The notes beneath the pieces were generated by a model. That model had not been told where the DNA came from. It ran no database searches and saw only the letters and a program-made list of their open reading frames with translations. A stretch of 64,000 nt of DNA from Oscillospiraceae bacterium (GTDB lineage Bacteria > Bacillota > Clostridia > Oscillospirales > Oscillospiraceae): positions 38,489-102,488 of the forward strand of contig CAJGCI010000001.1 of the NCBI GenBank assembly GCA_904501855.1. The letters are read 5' to 3'. This document shows, in pieces, positions 38,865 to 47,647 of this stretch (the stretch's first letter is position 1; every line of letters starts with the position of its first letter). The translations under genes were made by a program, and so were the position numbers.

Positions 38865-39505
38865 TTCACTTCTCCTATCCAGCTTTCATCCGACGGATTC
38901 GACCGGAAACGAAGAAGCGCATCTCGGTCATTCTCTTCGATATAACCGGTTTTTACCGCCACATCAATCACAGTATCAAAATTCGTAATGCTGATATTCT
39001 TCACATCGGCTTCTTTCAGGCGATCCAGCCCCTTCTGCATGCCGTAGGTGAAAATACTCACGATTCCGAGGACATCCGCTCCTGCTTCTCTCAGCGCATT
39101 AACGACTTCAATGGCGCTCCCGCCGGTGGAGATCAGATCTTCCACCACGACGACTTTCGCATTTTCCGGAAGCCGGCCTTCGATACGGTTCTGGCGCCCG
39201 TGATCCTTGTTTCCGGAACGCACATAGCCCATGGGCATATGAAGAAGATGTCCGGCGATCGCCGCATGTGCAATACCGGCAGTGCTCGTACCCATCAGCA
39301 CTTCACATTCCGGATACTCACTCATGACGGTATCCGCAATGGCCTGCTCCACAACATCTCTGACCTCGGGGGCGGTCAGGATCAGGCGGTTATCACAGTA
39401 GATAGGGCTTTTGATTCCGCTTGCCCAGGTAAACGGATCCTTGGGGCGAAGGAAAACCGCTCCGATGGACAGCAGGCCTTCCGCTACTTTTTCGGAAACA
39501 CTCAT
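38861..39505 (-). CDS. pyrE: Orotate phosphoribosyltransferase
   Basis: Adds ribose-5-phosphate from PRPP to orotate, giving OMP. The 214-residue protein has the PRPP-binding motif [15 protein letters not shown] near residue 125 and the flexible loop [15 protein letters not shown]. It is 30 bases downstream of pyrF. Confidence 0.95.
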   Translation of the reverse strand: MSVSEKVAEGLLSIGAVFLRPKDPFTWASGIKSPIYCDNRLILTAPEVRDVVEQAIADTVMSEYPECEVLMGTSTAGIAHAAIAGHLLHMPMGYVRSGNKDHGRQNRIEGRLPENAKVVVVEDLISTGGSAIEVVNALREAGADVLGIVSIFTYGMQKGLDRLKEADVKNISITNFDTVIDVAVKTGYIEENDRDALLRFRSNPSDESWIGEVK

Positions 39506-39535
39506 TTTATTACCTCCATATATCTCAAGTTCAGA

Positions 39536-40240
39536 TCAATTGATGTTCAGAAACTCCGCACAGCAACGGCTGTAGGCAGCGACAGGATTATCCGCCTGTG
39601 TTATGGGCCGGCCTACCACGATGTAATCCGATCCCAGTTCCCTTGCCTTTGCGGGAGTCGTAACACGGACCTGATCTCCTTTCTCCCCGTCCGCAAAACG
39701 GACACCCGGAGTAACAGTTATGAAATCTCTTCCGCAGTGTTCCTTGACGAATCCAGCTTCCAGCGGAGAGCATACCACGCCGTCGAGGCCGGCAGATCTT
39801 GCATTTTCCGCATAATGACGGACTACATCCTGCAGCGGTTCACGGATCAGGAGATCACGATTCATGATCTCCTCACTGGTGCTGGTAAGCTGCGTTACCG
39901 CAATAAGAAGCGGTCTGGAACCATCCTCTCTCGTAAGGCCCTTTAGTGCTGCTTCCATCATGGGGATCGTTCCGGCAGCATGGACATTGCACATATCCAC
40001 ATTCAGCGAGGAAAGCACCTTCATGGATTTCATTACCGTATTGGGAATGTCATGCAGTTTGAGATCCAGAAAGACCGAATGGCCTCTCTCCTTGAGTTTT
40101 CGAACCATCTGCGGACCTTCCGCGTAATACAGTTCCATGCCGATTTTTACGTAGGGTTTTCTGCCGGTAAACTGATCCAGAAATTCAAGACAGGTCTTTC
40201 CGTCCGCAAAATCACAGGCAATTATTACATCTTTAGCCAT
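39536..40240 (-). CDS. pyrF: Orotidine 5'-phosphate decarboxylase
   Basis: Decarboxylates OMP to UMP. The 234-residue barrel enzyme has the catalytic DxKxxD motif [13 protein letters not shown] near residue 60 and the phosphate-binding C-terminal [12 protein letters not shown]. Its start overlaps the pyrD stop by 8 bases. Confidence 0.95.
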   Translation of the reverse strand: MAKDVIIACDFADGKTCLEFLDQFTGRKPYVKIGMELYYAEGPQMVRKLKERGHSVFLDLKLHDIPNTVMKSMKVLSSLNVDMCNVHAAGTIPMMEAALKGLTREDGSRPLLIAVTQLTSTSEEIMNRDLLIREPLQDVVRHYAENARSAGLDGVVCSPLEAGFVKEHCGRDFITVTPGVRFADGEKGDQVRVTTPAKARELGSDYIVVGRPITQADNPVAAYSRCCAEFLNIN

Positions 40241-41150
40241 GATGAGCCTCCCCTATTACAGATTGCAGTTCCGTGATACCGTACTGCTCCATGGTCCTGG
40301 GCAGTTCCTGCACGATATCTCTGCAGGCATATGGAGATACCAGATTTGCAGCACCGATCTCCACGGCACTTGCCCCGGCAAACATCATTTCCAGTACATC
40401 TTCCGCAGAGCTGATCCCTCCAACACCGATCACGGGGATCTGAACGGCTTCATACACCTGATACACCATACGGACGGCAACCGGAAAGATTCCTTTTCCG
40501 GAATAGCCTCCGGTCTTATTGGCCAGCAGAGGTTTTCTGCTGTTGAGATCGATTCGCATGCCCATCAGAGTATTGATCAGGGTCAGTCCGTCCGCACCGG
40601 CATCCTCACAGGCTATTGCCATGGAAGAGATGTCCGTGATGTTCGGGGTCAGTTTGATAAAGACCGGTTTTGTCGTTACCTGTTTCACCGCCCGGACCAC
40701 TTCCGATGCACAGTCGGGATCCGTTCCGAAGGACATGCCGCCATGCTTTACGTTTGGGCAGCTGATATTGATCTCCAGTATGGAGACCTCTGGCTCACGC
40801 TCCAGCTTATCACAGCATTCCACATACTCATCAACGGAAAAACCGCTTACATTCGCGATGATCGGTTTCCGGAAGCACTGCCTCAGTTTCGGGATCTCCT
40901 CATGGATCACCTTGTCCACACCGGGATTCTGCAGCCCCACGGCATTGAGCATGCCAGCCGGGCACTCCGCGATACGCGGCTGAGGGTTTCCGTACCGTTC
41001 CTCACGGGTAAGTCCCTTGATCACCACCGCTCCCAGCATATTGATATCGTAAAAATCGGCAAACTCATAGCCGAAGGCAAATGTACCGCTGGCGGGGATC
41101 ACAGGATTGTCCAGTTCGATATTACCCAGTCTGACTCTCGTATTTACCAT
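40233..41150 (-). CDS. pyrD: Dihydroorotate dehydrogenase, catalytic subunit (class 1B)
   Basis: Oxidises dihydroorotate to orotate with FMN, passing electrons to PyrK. The 305-residue protein has [13 protein letters not shown], the catalytic-loop cysteine region in [11 protein letters not shown], and the phosphate-binding [18 protein letters not shown]. The ATG at 41150 overlaps the pyrK stop with GGAGG seven bases upstream. A longer in-frame start inside pyrK is not used. Adjacent pyrK identifies the NAD-dependent 1B type. Confidence 0.95.
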   Translation of the reverse strand: MVNTRVRLGNIELDNPVIPASGTFAFGYEFADFYDINMLGAVVIKGLTREERYGNPQPRIAECPAGMLNAVGLQNPGVDKVIHEEIPKLRQCFRKPIIANVSGFSVDEYVECCDKLEREPEVSILEINISCPNVKHGGMSFGTDPDCASEVVRAVKQVTTKPVFIKLTPNITDISSMAIACEDAGADGLTLINTLMGMRIDLNSRKPLLANKTGGYSGKGIFPVAVRMVYQVYEAVQIPVIGVGGISSAEDVLEMMFAGASAVEIGAANLVSPYACRDIVQELPRTMEQYGITELQSVIGEAHHG

Positions 41151-41878
41151 ACCAGATCCTCCATTCCGAATACCGGTCCGTCCTTGCAGACCCGTTTCGT
41201 GCCTTTGTTCGTCATGATGGAGCACCCCATGCAGGCACCGAAACCGCAGCCCATGCGGGCCTCAAAGGAAAACTGTCCGTCGGCAGTGATCTTCTCACTG
41301 ACTGCCTTCATCATGGGAACCGGGCCGCAGCAGTAGACGAAACTGTATTTTTCCGGAATCTCGAGAGCATCCGTCACGAGACCAGGGATCCCGCGGGAGC
41401 CGTCTTCCGTCGTGATGATCACGTTGCAGCCCATGGACTGAAGTTCATCCGCCATTACGACATGATCTGCATTGACAAACCCCATTATGACAGTGGGAAG
41501 AATCCCTTTCTGTACCAGGTGTTCCGCCAGACAGTACATGGGAGAAACCCCGCTTCCTCCGGCAACAAGCAGCGGATGACTGCCTGCAGCATTCATATCA
41601 AACCCGTTTCCGAGACCGGTGAGGACATCCAGAGAATCCCCCTGTTTCAGTCCGGTCATGGCTTCCGTTCCGTGCCCGGCGTTCTTGTACATGATACGAA
41701 ATTCTTCAGAATTCCAGGTCATGACGGAAAAAGGACGGCGCAGAAAGTATCCGGGAACGGACACATTGACGAACTGTCCCGGAGTCCGGAATGCGGTCGT
41801 ATTGCCGGACAGCGTTAGAACAAAGGTGTCCGGTGACACTCTGCGGTTATCGATGATTGTATACTGATCCTGTCTCAT
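41144..41878 (-). CDS. pyrK: Dihydroorotate dehydrogenase electron transfer subunit
   Basis: FAD and 2Fe-2S subunit passing electrons from PyrD to NAD. The 244-residue protein has the ferredoxin-reductase FAD motif RRPFSVM, the NAD-site LLVAGGSGVSPMYCLAE, and a C-terminal cluster with CGFGACMGC and a later CKDGPVF. Four cysteines fit the 2Fe-2S site. It overlaps pyrD by 7 bases. Confidence 0.95.
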   Translation of the reverse strand: MRQDQYTIIDNRRVSPDTFVLTLSGNTTAFRTPGQFVNVSVPGYFLRRPFSVMTWNSEEFRIMYKNAGHGTEAMTGLKQGDSLDVLTGLGNGFDMNAAGSHPLLVAGGSGVSPMYCLAEHLVQKGILPTVIMGFVNADHVVMADELQSMGCNVIITTEDGSRGIPGLVTDALEIPEKYSFVYCCGPVPMMKAVSEKITADGQFSFEARMGCGFGACMGCSIMTNKGTKRVCKDGPVFGMEDLVW

Positions 41879-41893
41879 TCATTCAAATCCTTA

Positions 41894-43159
41894 TTACTGA
41901 TCTTCCCATACGAGATTTCCGCCGGCAAACGTTAGTTTGCAGCGTCCACAGACTTTTCTTCCGGCAAAGGGCGTGCTTCTTCCCTTGGTCAGGAATTCTT
42001 CGGGATCTATCACATACTCCTGGTTCAGGTCATACACCGTGAAGTCCGCAGGTTTTCCAATCTCGAAGGACTTCTTGATTCCAAACCGTTTCTGCGGATT
42101 GACAGTCAGCGGGTTCAGGATCTCTTCCAGACGGAACAGACCGGATCTTACAAGTTCCGTGTACAGAACAGGAAATGCTGTTTCCAGACCCACGACACCC
42201 ATCGCGCTCTTCTCCAGACCTCTGGATTTTTCCTCCGCGGAATGAGGCGCATGATCTGTCGCGATCATCTCAATGGTCCCGTCTTTCAATCCTCTGCGAA
42301 GAGCCTCGCGGTCTTCTGAAGACCGGATGGGAGGATTCATTTTAAATCTTCCGTCTTCCTGCAGATCGTCCTCGGTCAGGACAAGATAATGAGGCGCGGT
42401 CTCACAGGAGATATTCAGGCCCTCCGACTTTGCTTTGCGGATCAGTTCCACGCTCTCCTTGGTGGAGATATGACAGACATGATACCCGCAGCCAGTCTGG
42501 CGAACGAGCTCGATATCCCGTTCGATCTGTTTCCATTCGCTCTCCGAGCAGATCCCCCGGTGTCCATGTTCCCTTGCGTATTTCCCGTCATGGATATATC
42601 CGCCTCGAAGCAGAGTGTTGTCTTCGCAGTGCGCGACGATCAGTTTATTCAGTCCGCGGGCTCTGGTCATGGCCTGTTTCATCATCCCGTCGCTCTGGAC
42701 GCCGTGTCCGTCATCGGAAAATGCAACGACGCCGGATGCCATTCCATCCAGATCCGCCAGCTGCTCGCCCTTTTCATCCACTGTAATACTTCCATAGGGC
42801 AGGACCTGGATACAGGCATCCTTCCGGATGATATTCCACTGTTCCTCCAGATGTTCCGCGCTGTCCGGAACAGGATTCAGATTCGGCATGGTACATACCG
42901 TTGTATAGCCGCCTCTGGCGCCGGATCTGGAACCGGAAAAGATCGTCTCCTTATAAGAAAAACCCGGCTCACGAAAATGTACATGTACATCAGTGAAACC
43001 GGGAAACAAACAACAATCATCCAGAGAAATAACTCTGGCATCCATGTGATCTTCCATATTGGCGGAAAGAGAAACAACGACTCCGTCCTCAATCAGAACA
43101 TTTGTCTTTTTGTGAAATTCGGAATCCGGCAGAAAAACGCCAGCAACGAGATATTTCAT
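41894..43159 (-). CDS. pyrC: Dihydroorotase (class I)
   Basis: Cyclises carbamoyl aspartate to dihydroorotate. The 421-residue zinc amidohydrolase has the metal motif DVHVHFREPGFSYKE near residue 57, further metal histidines in VAHCEDN and HVCHIST, and ATDHAPHSAEEK. It is the first gene of the pyr operon, starting after AAAGG. No PyrR-type attenuator was found in the leader. Confidence 0.95.
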   Translation of the reverse strand: MKYLVAGVFLPDSEFHKKTNVLIEDGVVVSLSANMEDHMDARVISLDDCCLFPGFTDVHVHFREPGFSYKETIFSGSRSGARGGYTTVCTMPNLNPVPDSAEHLEEQWNIIRKDACIQVLPYGSITVDEKGEQLADLDGMASGVVAFSDDGHGVQSDGMMKQAMTRARGLNKLIVAHCEDNTLLRGGYIHDGKYAREHGHRGICSESEWKQIERDIELVRQTGCGYHVCHISTKESVELIRKAKSEGLNISCETAPHYLVLTEDDLQEDGRFKMNPPIRSSEDREALRRGLKDGTIEMIATDHAPHSAEEKSRGLEKSAMGVVGLETAFPVLYTELVRSGLFRLEEILNPLTVNPQKRFGIKKSFEIGKPADFTVYDLNQEYVIDPEEFLTKGRSTPFAGRKVCGRCKLTFAGGNLVWEDQ

Positions 43160-43221
43160 CTGCAGTTACCTTTCTATTCCTCAGGGTCCTATCCGCTAAA
43201 ACTCTGTTTTATTCTTATTAT

Positions 43222-43227
43222 ATTATA
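43222..43227 (-). promoter_or_regulatory. Candidate -10 of the pyr operon promoter
   Basis: A perfect TATAAT on the minus strand about 65 bases before the pyrC ATG, in an AT-rich stretch. There is no convincing -35 at 17 bases. The resulting leader of about 55 bases is too short to hold an attenuator. Confidence 0.4.
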
Positions 43228-43406
43228 CTCAAATCTATAACAAATGGAATTCGACAACATTCCCAAGCTTTCGGCGAAAACGAATCCGATTATTTGGCGC
43301 TTTAGACTATCTCTATCCACGACATCCTGTTGTTCCGCGGTTTCAATCACGCAAAATATTGTGGAATAATTATCAGTATTCGCGCTAAAACCCCGGTTGT
43401 AACCTG

Positions 43407-43428
43407 TTTGCCACTTTAATTTGGTAAA
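43407..43428. promoter_or_regulatory. Near-palindrome in the pyrC-dapA intergenic region
   Basis: TTTGCCA-N8-TGGTAAA, one mismatch from a perfect dyad, about 50 bases upstream of the dap promoter -35. It could be an operator for either divergent unit. The rest of the 43228-43478 stretch shows nothing I recognise. Confidence 0.25.
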
Positions 43429-43478
43429 TTATTGAATATTTTTACCGTGAATCTCCCCTTATTTGTCTATAATCCACC

Positions 43479-43507
43479 TTGACCCATCTCCGAAGGGGTG
43501 TTATCAT
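43479..43507 (+). promoter_or_regulatory. Promoter of the dap-lysC operon
   Basis: TTGACC (43479-43484) and TATCAT (43502-43507) with a 17-base spacer, about 30 bases before the lysine riboswitch. Confidence 0.7.
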
Positions 43508-43539
43508 AACAAACAATCAACTGAATATTGCAATTAAAA

Positions 43540-43695
43540 GATAGAGGCGCAATTGTCATCAGTAATATGATCGGAAAGCTTTCGCAGAGCGTTGGTCATA
43601 TGAAAGGGGCTGTTGCCGAAGTGAAGGACAAGCGAATCTTTTGCTGGGCAGTCGGATAAGATCCGGCTGACTGTCGCATTGGCGGAGAGCTATAA
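43540..43695 (+). promoter_or_regulatory. Lysine riboswitch (L box)
   Basis: The leader carries the conserved L-box blocks in order: AGAGGCGCAATTGTCATCAGTAA, then AAAGGGGCTGTTGCCGAAGTG, then TTTGCTGGGCAGTCGG, and GGCGGAGAGC at the closing end. Lysine binding folds the aptamer and favours the terminator just downstream. The dapA-lysC operon that follows is the expected target. Confidence 0.93.
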
Positions 43696-43735
43696 TTAAT
43701 TGATAATTCTGTAAACAACGAATTGTTATGTCTTG

Positions 43736-43759
43736 CCGATGCCGCTGCATCGGTTTTTT
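43736..43759 (+). terminator. Lysine-riboswitch expression platform terminator
   Basis: CCGATGC (43736-43742), loop CGCT, GCATCGG (43747-43753), then six T. It lies between the aptamer and dapA. Confidence 0.88.
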
Positions 43760-43809
43760 CATATCTGTAGATTGCAGTAGTTGAAAATCATTATTTGGAG
43801 GAAAAACCC

Positions 43810-44700
43810 ATGACAACCAATCCCATTTTCCGCGGCGTAGCAACCGCACTGGTCACACCCACCACCGCTGACGGAGTCGATTATGAGGCTCTCGGACGCC
43901 TTATCGACTGGCAGATCGAAGAAGGCATCAACGCCCTGGTCATTGCCGGCACCACTGGAGAAGGCTCTACCCTTTCCGTGGAAGAGCACAAGGAAGTGAT
44001 CCGTTTTTCCGTACAGCGCGTTAATCACCGCATCCCCGTGATCGGAGGAACCGGATCCAATGATACTGCCACTGCTATCGAACTGACCAAAAGTGCCTGC
44101 GAAGACGGCGTCGATGCATGTCTCGTAGTTACCCCCTATTATAACAAAGCAACTCAGAACGGTCTGATTGCCATGTACAAGGCCATCGCCGATGCATCTA
44201 CAAAACCCATTATCATGTACAATGTTCCTTCCCGTACCGGCGTAAACATTGAACCGTCCACCTATGCCGCTCTGGCCGGATATCCGAATATCGCTGCCAT
44301 CAAGGAAGCAAACGGCAACATCTCCAAGATCGTGGAAGCCGCCGGTGTTATCGGCGATCAGCTGGACATGTATTCCGGTAATGACGATCAGGTCGTTCCC
44401 ATCCTGTCCATGGGCGGCACCGGAGTGATCTCCGTGGTCTCCAATGTGGCACCCCGCCGCACCGTAGAGATGTGCGATCGTTACTTCGCCGGCGATGTTG
44501 CCGGAGCCGCTGAGATCCAGTGTGAACTGTTTCCTCTGATCCGCGCCCTGTTCTGCGAAGTGAATCCGATCCCTGTGAAAGCCGCCATGGCAGCAATGGG
44601 ATTCTGTGAAAACTATCTTCGTATGCCTCTGTGCACCATGTCCGAAGCAAATGAGAACGCAATGCTTCAGATCATGCGTGACATGGGTATCCTTCAGTGA
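43810..44700 (+). CDS. dapA: 4-hydroxy-tetrahydrodipicolinate synthase
   Basis: Condenses pyruvate with aspartate semialdehyde. The 296-residue barrel has GTTGEGSTLS near residue 46, the proton-relay tyrosine in YNVPSRTG, and the Schiff-base lysine in AIKEANG near residue 164. The start at 43810 follows GGAGGAAAAACCC. An in-frame start 15 bases upstream would remove that site. It is the first gene after the lysine riboswitch. Confidence 0.96.
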   Translation: MTTNPIFRGVATALVTPTTADGVDYEALGRLIDWQIEEGINALVIAGTTGEGSTLSVEEHKEVIRFSVQRVNHRIPVIGGTGSNDTATAIELTKSACEDGVDACLVVTPYYNKATQNGLIAMYKAIADASTKPIIMYNVPSRTGVNIEPSTYAALAGYPNIAAIKEANGNISKIVEAAGVIGDQLDMYSGNDDQVVPILSMGGTGVISVVSNVAPRRTVEMCDRYFAGDVAGAAEIQCELFPLIRALFCEVNPIPVKAAMAAMGFCENYLRMPLCTMSEANENAMLQIMRDMGILQ

Positions 44701-44727
44701 TATTATCTTAAAAAGAATCATCTTACT

Positions 44728-44760
44728 GTCCATGCCGGGATTTTTGATTCCGGCATGGAC
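44728..44760 (+). other. Intercistronic hairpin between dapA and dapB
   Basis: GTCCATGCCGG and CCGGCATGGAC form a perfect 11-base-pair stem with an 11-base loop. No T tract follows, so it is not a normal terminator. It may protect the dapA mRNA end or set relative expression. Confidence 0.55.
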
Positions 44761-44799
44761 TGTTCATAACGTTATAACAATCAAAGAGGAGAACGAATT

Positions 44800-45540
44800 A
44801 TGAGACTGATCGTGACCGCCTGCACCGGGCATATGGGTGCTATTGTCTGTGATCTGATCGAGCAGGGTTTTGAGAACCATTCACTGGCCGCTAAAACCAG
44901 CCGTCAGTGTGAGGAAAACGGTGTGGATCGCTGCTACAGAAATGTGAATGATTTTGACGGAGAAGCCGACTGCCTCGTTGATTTTTCCAATCATGAAGCC
45001 ATTGGCGAGATCCTTGATTACTGCGTCCGCCGTAATCTTCCCGCCGTGATCGGCACTACCGGCTTCACCGAAGAGGAGATGGCACTGATCCAGGAAGCTT
45101 CCAAGAAGATTCCCCTGTTCCAGTCCGCCAACATGTCAGTGGGTATCGCACTTCTCCGCAAGCTTGCCAAACAGACGGCTGCCATGTTCCCGGATGCTGA
45201 CATCGAGATCGTGGAAAAACATCATAACCGCAAGCTGGATGCTCCCAGCGGCACTGCCCTTCTTCTGGCAGACAGCATCGCGGAAGTCCGTGAGAACGCA
45301 GTATTCGTGGAAGGCCGCAGCGGTCATGCCAAACGCACGCCGGAGGATATCGGTATCCACGCCATCCGTATCGGAAACGAAGTCGGCACGCACGAAATAC
45401 TCTTTGGAAACGGAAATGAGACCATCACTCTGAAGCATGAAGCGGAAAACCGTGCACTGTTTGCACAGGGAGCATTAAAAGCCGCATCCTTCCTGGAAGG
45501 AAAAGAACCCGGTTTTTACAACATGGATGATATGGTTTAA
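44800..45540 (+). CDS. dapB: 4-hydroxy-tetrahydrodipicolinate reductase
   Basis: NAD(P)H-dependent reduction to tetrahydrodipicolinate. The 246-residue protein has the catalytic signature EKHHNRKLDAPSGTA near residue 140 and a Rossmann start with TGHMGAIV. AGAGGAG precedes the ATG. The length is typical of the shorter clostridial DapB. Confidence 0.95.
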   Translation: MRLIVTACTGHMGAIVCDLIEQGFENHSLAAKTSRQCEENGVDRCYRNVNDFDGEADCLVDFSNHEAIGEILDYCVRRNLPAVIGTTGFTEEEMALIQEASKKIPLFQSANMSVGIALLRKLAKQTAAMFPDADIEIVEKHHNRKLDAPSGTALLLADSIAEVRENAVFVEGRSGHAKRTPEDIGIHAIRIGNEVGTHEILFGNGNETITLKHEAENRALFAQGALKAASFLEGKEPGFYNMDDMV

Positions 45541-45552
45541 AGGAGAAACATC

Positions 45553-46245
45553 ATGGATGCACAGGAAATTATAAATATTATCGCGACATCGGAAAAAAAG
45601 ACTCCGGTCAAATGCTATATCAGGGAAAAGGAAGCCGTTGACTACGGCAGCTCCAAAGTATTCGGCGCCGGGGACAAAGTCGTATTCGGCGAATGGAACG
45701 AGCTGAAACCGATCCTGGAGGCAAATGCGGATAAGATCGATGATATCGTCATTGAGAACAACTGCCGCAACAGCGCCATTCCCATGCTGGATCTCAAGAA
45801 CATCAATGCCCGTATCGAGCCGGGCGCCATTATCCGTGACAACGTGGAGATCGGAAACAACGCCGTGATCATGATGGGCGCCGTGATCAATATCGGTGCT
45901 GTCATCGGAGAAGGAACCATGATCGACATGGGCGCACTTCTCGGTGGAAGAGCCATAGTCAAAAACCACTGCCACATCGGTGCCAACGCCGTTCTTGCCG
46001 GCGTGGTAGAACCGGCATCCGCGACACCGGTCATCGTTGAAGATGATGTCATGGTCGGCGCCAATGCCGTGATTATCGAAGGTGTCCATGTCGGCAGAAA
46101 TGCGGTGATCGCAGCCGGTGCCGTAGTACTGGAAGATGTCCCCGACAATGCTGTTGTCGCAGGATGTCCCGCCAAGATTATCAAGATGAAGGACGAGAAA
46201 ACCACTCAGAAGACCGCCCTTATCGACGCACTTAGAACGCTGTAA
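45553..46245 (+). CDS. dapH: Tetrahydrodipicolinate N-acetyltransferase
   Basis: Acetylates tetrahydrodipicolinate in the acetylase branch of the lysine pathway. The 230-residue protein has an N-terminal region of about 85 residues followed by a left-handed beta-helix made of hexapeptide repeats ([39 protein letters not shown]). Length and start resemble B. subtilis DapH rather than the succinylase DapD. It is 12 bases after dapB. The later genes of this branch (patA-like, dapL, dapF) are not in the window. Confidence 0.93.
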   Translation: MDAQEIINIIATSEKKTPVKCYIREKEAVDYGSSKVFGAGDKVVFGEWNELKPILEANADKIDDIVIENNCRNSAIPMLDLKNINARIEPGAIIRDNVEIGNNAVIMMGAVINIGAVIGEGTMIDMGALLGGRAIVKNHCHIGANAVLAGVVEPASATPVIVEDDVMVGANAVIIEGVHVGRNAVIAAGAVVLEDVPDNAVVAGCPAKIIKMKDEKTTQKTALIDALRTL

Positions 46246-46277
46246 TCAACATCAACTGCAAAGGAGCCTTATTCACT

Positions 46278-47597
46278 GTGAGCATACGTGTAACGAAATT
46301 CGGCGGTACTTCCCTTGCCTCCGCTGAACAATTCCGCAAAGTAAAAGATATCATCATGAGTCATCCGGACCGCCGTTATGTGGTCGCATCGGCACCGGGC
46401 AAGCGCTTTTCCGAAGATATCAAGGTCACGGATCTGCTGAACAGCAGCTTCCGCCTGGCCGCATCCGGGGAAGACTTTCATCCGGTCCTTCAGAAGATCC
46501 ATGATCGATTCTTCGACATCCTGACGGAATTGGAGATCTTAGACTTCCCTCTCGATGAGGAGATTGAGATCATTGCGGCACATCTGGGGACTTCCCCTAA
46601 TGCCGATTATCTTGCCAGCCGTGGTGAATATCTGAACTCCAAAATCCTTGCAAGATTTCTGGGGTATACTTTTGTGGATCCAGCAGGACTGATCCTCTTT
46701 GATGACAACGGCAATCTGGACAGCACTGCCACACGAAATAAACTTGGCAGCAGACTGAGCGAAGTGGAACGGGCTGTCGTTGCGGGTTTCTACGGTTCCT
46801 ATTATGACGGCACGGTCAAAACCTTCTCACGCGGCGGATCCGATATCACCGGCTCGCTTGTGGCCATGAGCGTGAAGGCAGACATTTATGAAAACTGGAC
46901 CGATGTATCCGGTATGCTGGCAGCAGATCCCCGCATCGTTGAGGATCCCGCTCCTATCGAGTACATCAGTTATCAGGAACTGCGGGAGCTGTCCTATATG
47001 GGAGCATCCGTGCTTCATGAAGATGCGGTCTTCCCTGTCCGTGAATCCGGTATTCCGATCAACATCCGGAATACCAACCGTCCGGAGGATCCCGGTACCA
47101 TGATCATGGCGAAGCTCAAACCGGAAATGTCCCGCAATACCGTTACCGGAATCGCGGGAAAAAAGGGCTTCAGCATCATTCAGATCGAGAAAGCTCTTAT
47201 GAATAACGAGATCGGCTATGTGGCCAAGCTTCTCGGGATCCTGGCTAAATACGAGATCTCCTTTGATCATGTTCCCACCGGCATCGACACCGTTTCCGTC
47301 GTCGTTGACACGGACACGCTTCAGCCGGTAAAACGTGAAGTCATTCATGAGATCTTCACTGAGCTGGAACCGGATACGCTGTTTGTGGAAAACGGGATCT
47401 CACTGATCGCGGTAGTCGGACTTGGGATGATCCGTACCAAAGGTGTTGCCGCACGTACCCTGAAGGCGATATCGGATGCCGATATCAATATCCGGATGCT
47501 GGATCAGGGTTCCAGCGAGCTGAATATCATCCTCGGTGTGAACGACAATGATTATGAAAAAGCCATTCGCAGCATCTATCATGAGCTCTGGTCCTGA
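46278..47597 (+). CDS. lysC: Aspartate kinase
   Basis: Phosphorylates aspartate, the entry to lysine and threonine synthesis. The 439-residue monofunctional enzyme has KFGGTSLAS at the N-terminus, GSDITGSLVAMSV in the catalytic domain, and C-terminal ACT domains (about 300-439) including LIAVVGLGMIRTKGVAARTLKAIS, which usually bind lysine or threonine. The GTG start follows AAGGAG 11 bases upstream. It is the last gene before the bidirectional terminator. Confidence 0.94.
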   Translation: MSIRVTKFGGTSLASAEQFRKVKDIIMSHPDRRYVVASAPGKRFSEDIKVTDLLNSSFRLAASGEDFHPVLQKIHDRFFDILTELEILDFPLDEEIEIIAAHLGTSPNADYLASRGEYLNSKILARFLGYTFVDPAGLILFDDNGNLDSTATRNKLGSRLSEVERAVVAGFYGSYYDGTVKTFSRGGSDITGSLVAMSVKADIYENWTDVSGMLAADPRIVEDPAPIEYISYQELRELSYMGASVLHEDAVFPVRESGIPINIRNTNRPEDPGTMIMAKLKPEMSRNTVTGIAGKKGFSIIQIEKALMNNEIGYVAKLLGILAKYEISFDHVPTGIDTVSVVVDTDTLQPVKREVIHEIFTELEPDTLFVENGISLIAVVGLGMIRTKGVAARTLKAISDADINIRMLDQGSSELNIILGVNDNDYEKAIRSIYHELWS

Positions 47598-47610
47598 ATA
47601 AATAACAGAA

Positions 47611-47646
47611 AAAATCCTCAGATCATTCATTTGATCTGAGGATTTT
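47611..47646. terminator. Bidirectional terminator between lysC and the ABC exporter
   Basis: AAAATCCTCAGATCA (47611-47625) and TGATCTGAGGATTTT (47632-47646) form a perfect 15-base-pair stem with a 6-base loop and A/T runs on both sides. Confidence 0.92.
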
Positions 47647-47647
47647 T

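Noticed and set aside
43228..43478. A small gene in the pyrC-dap gap
   Set aside because: No frame with a ribosome binding site and plausible codon use was seen. The region looks regulatory only.
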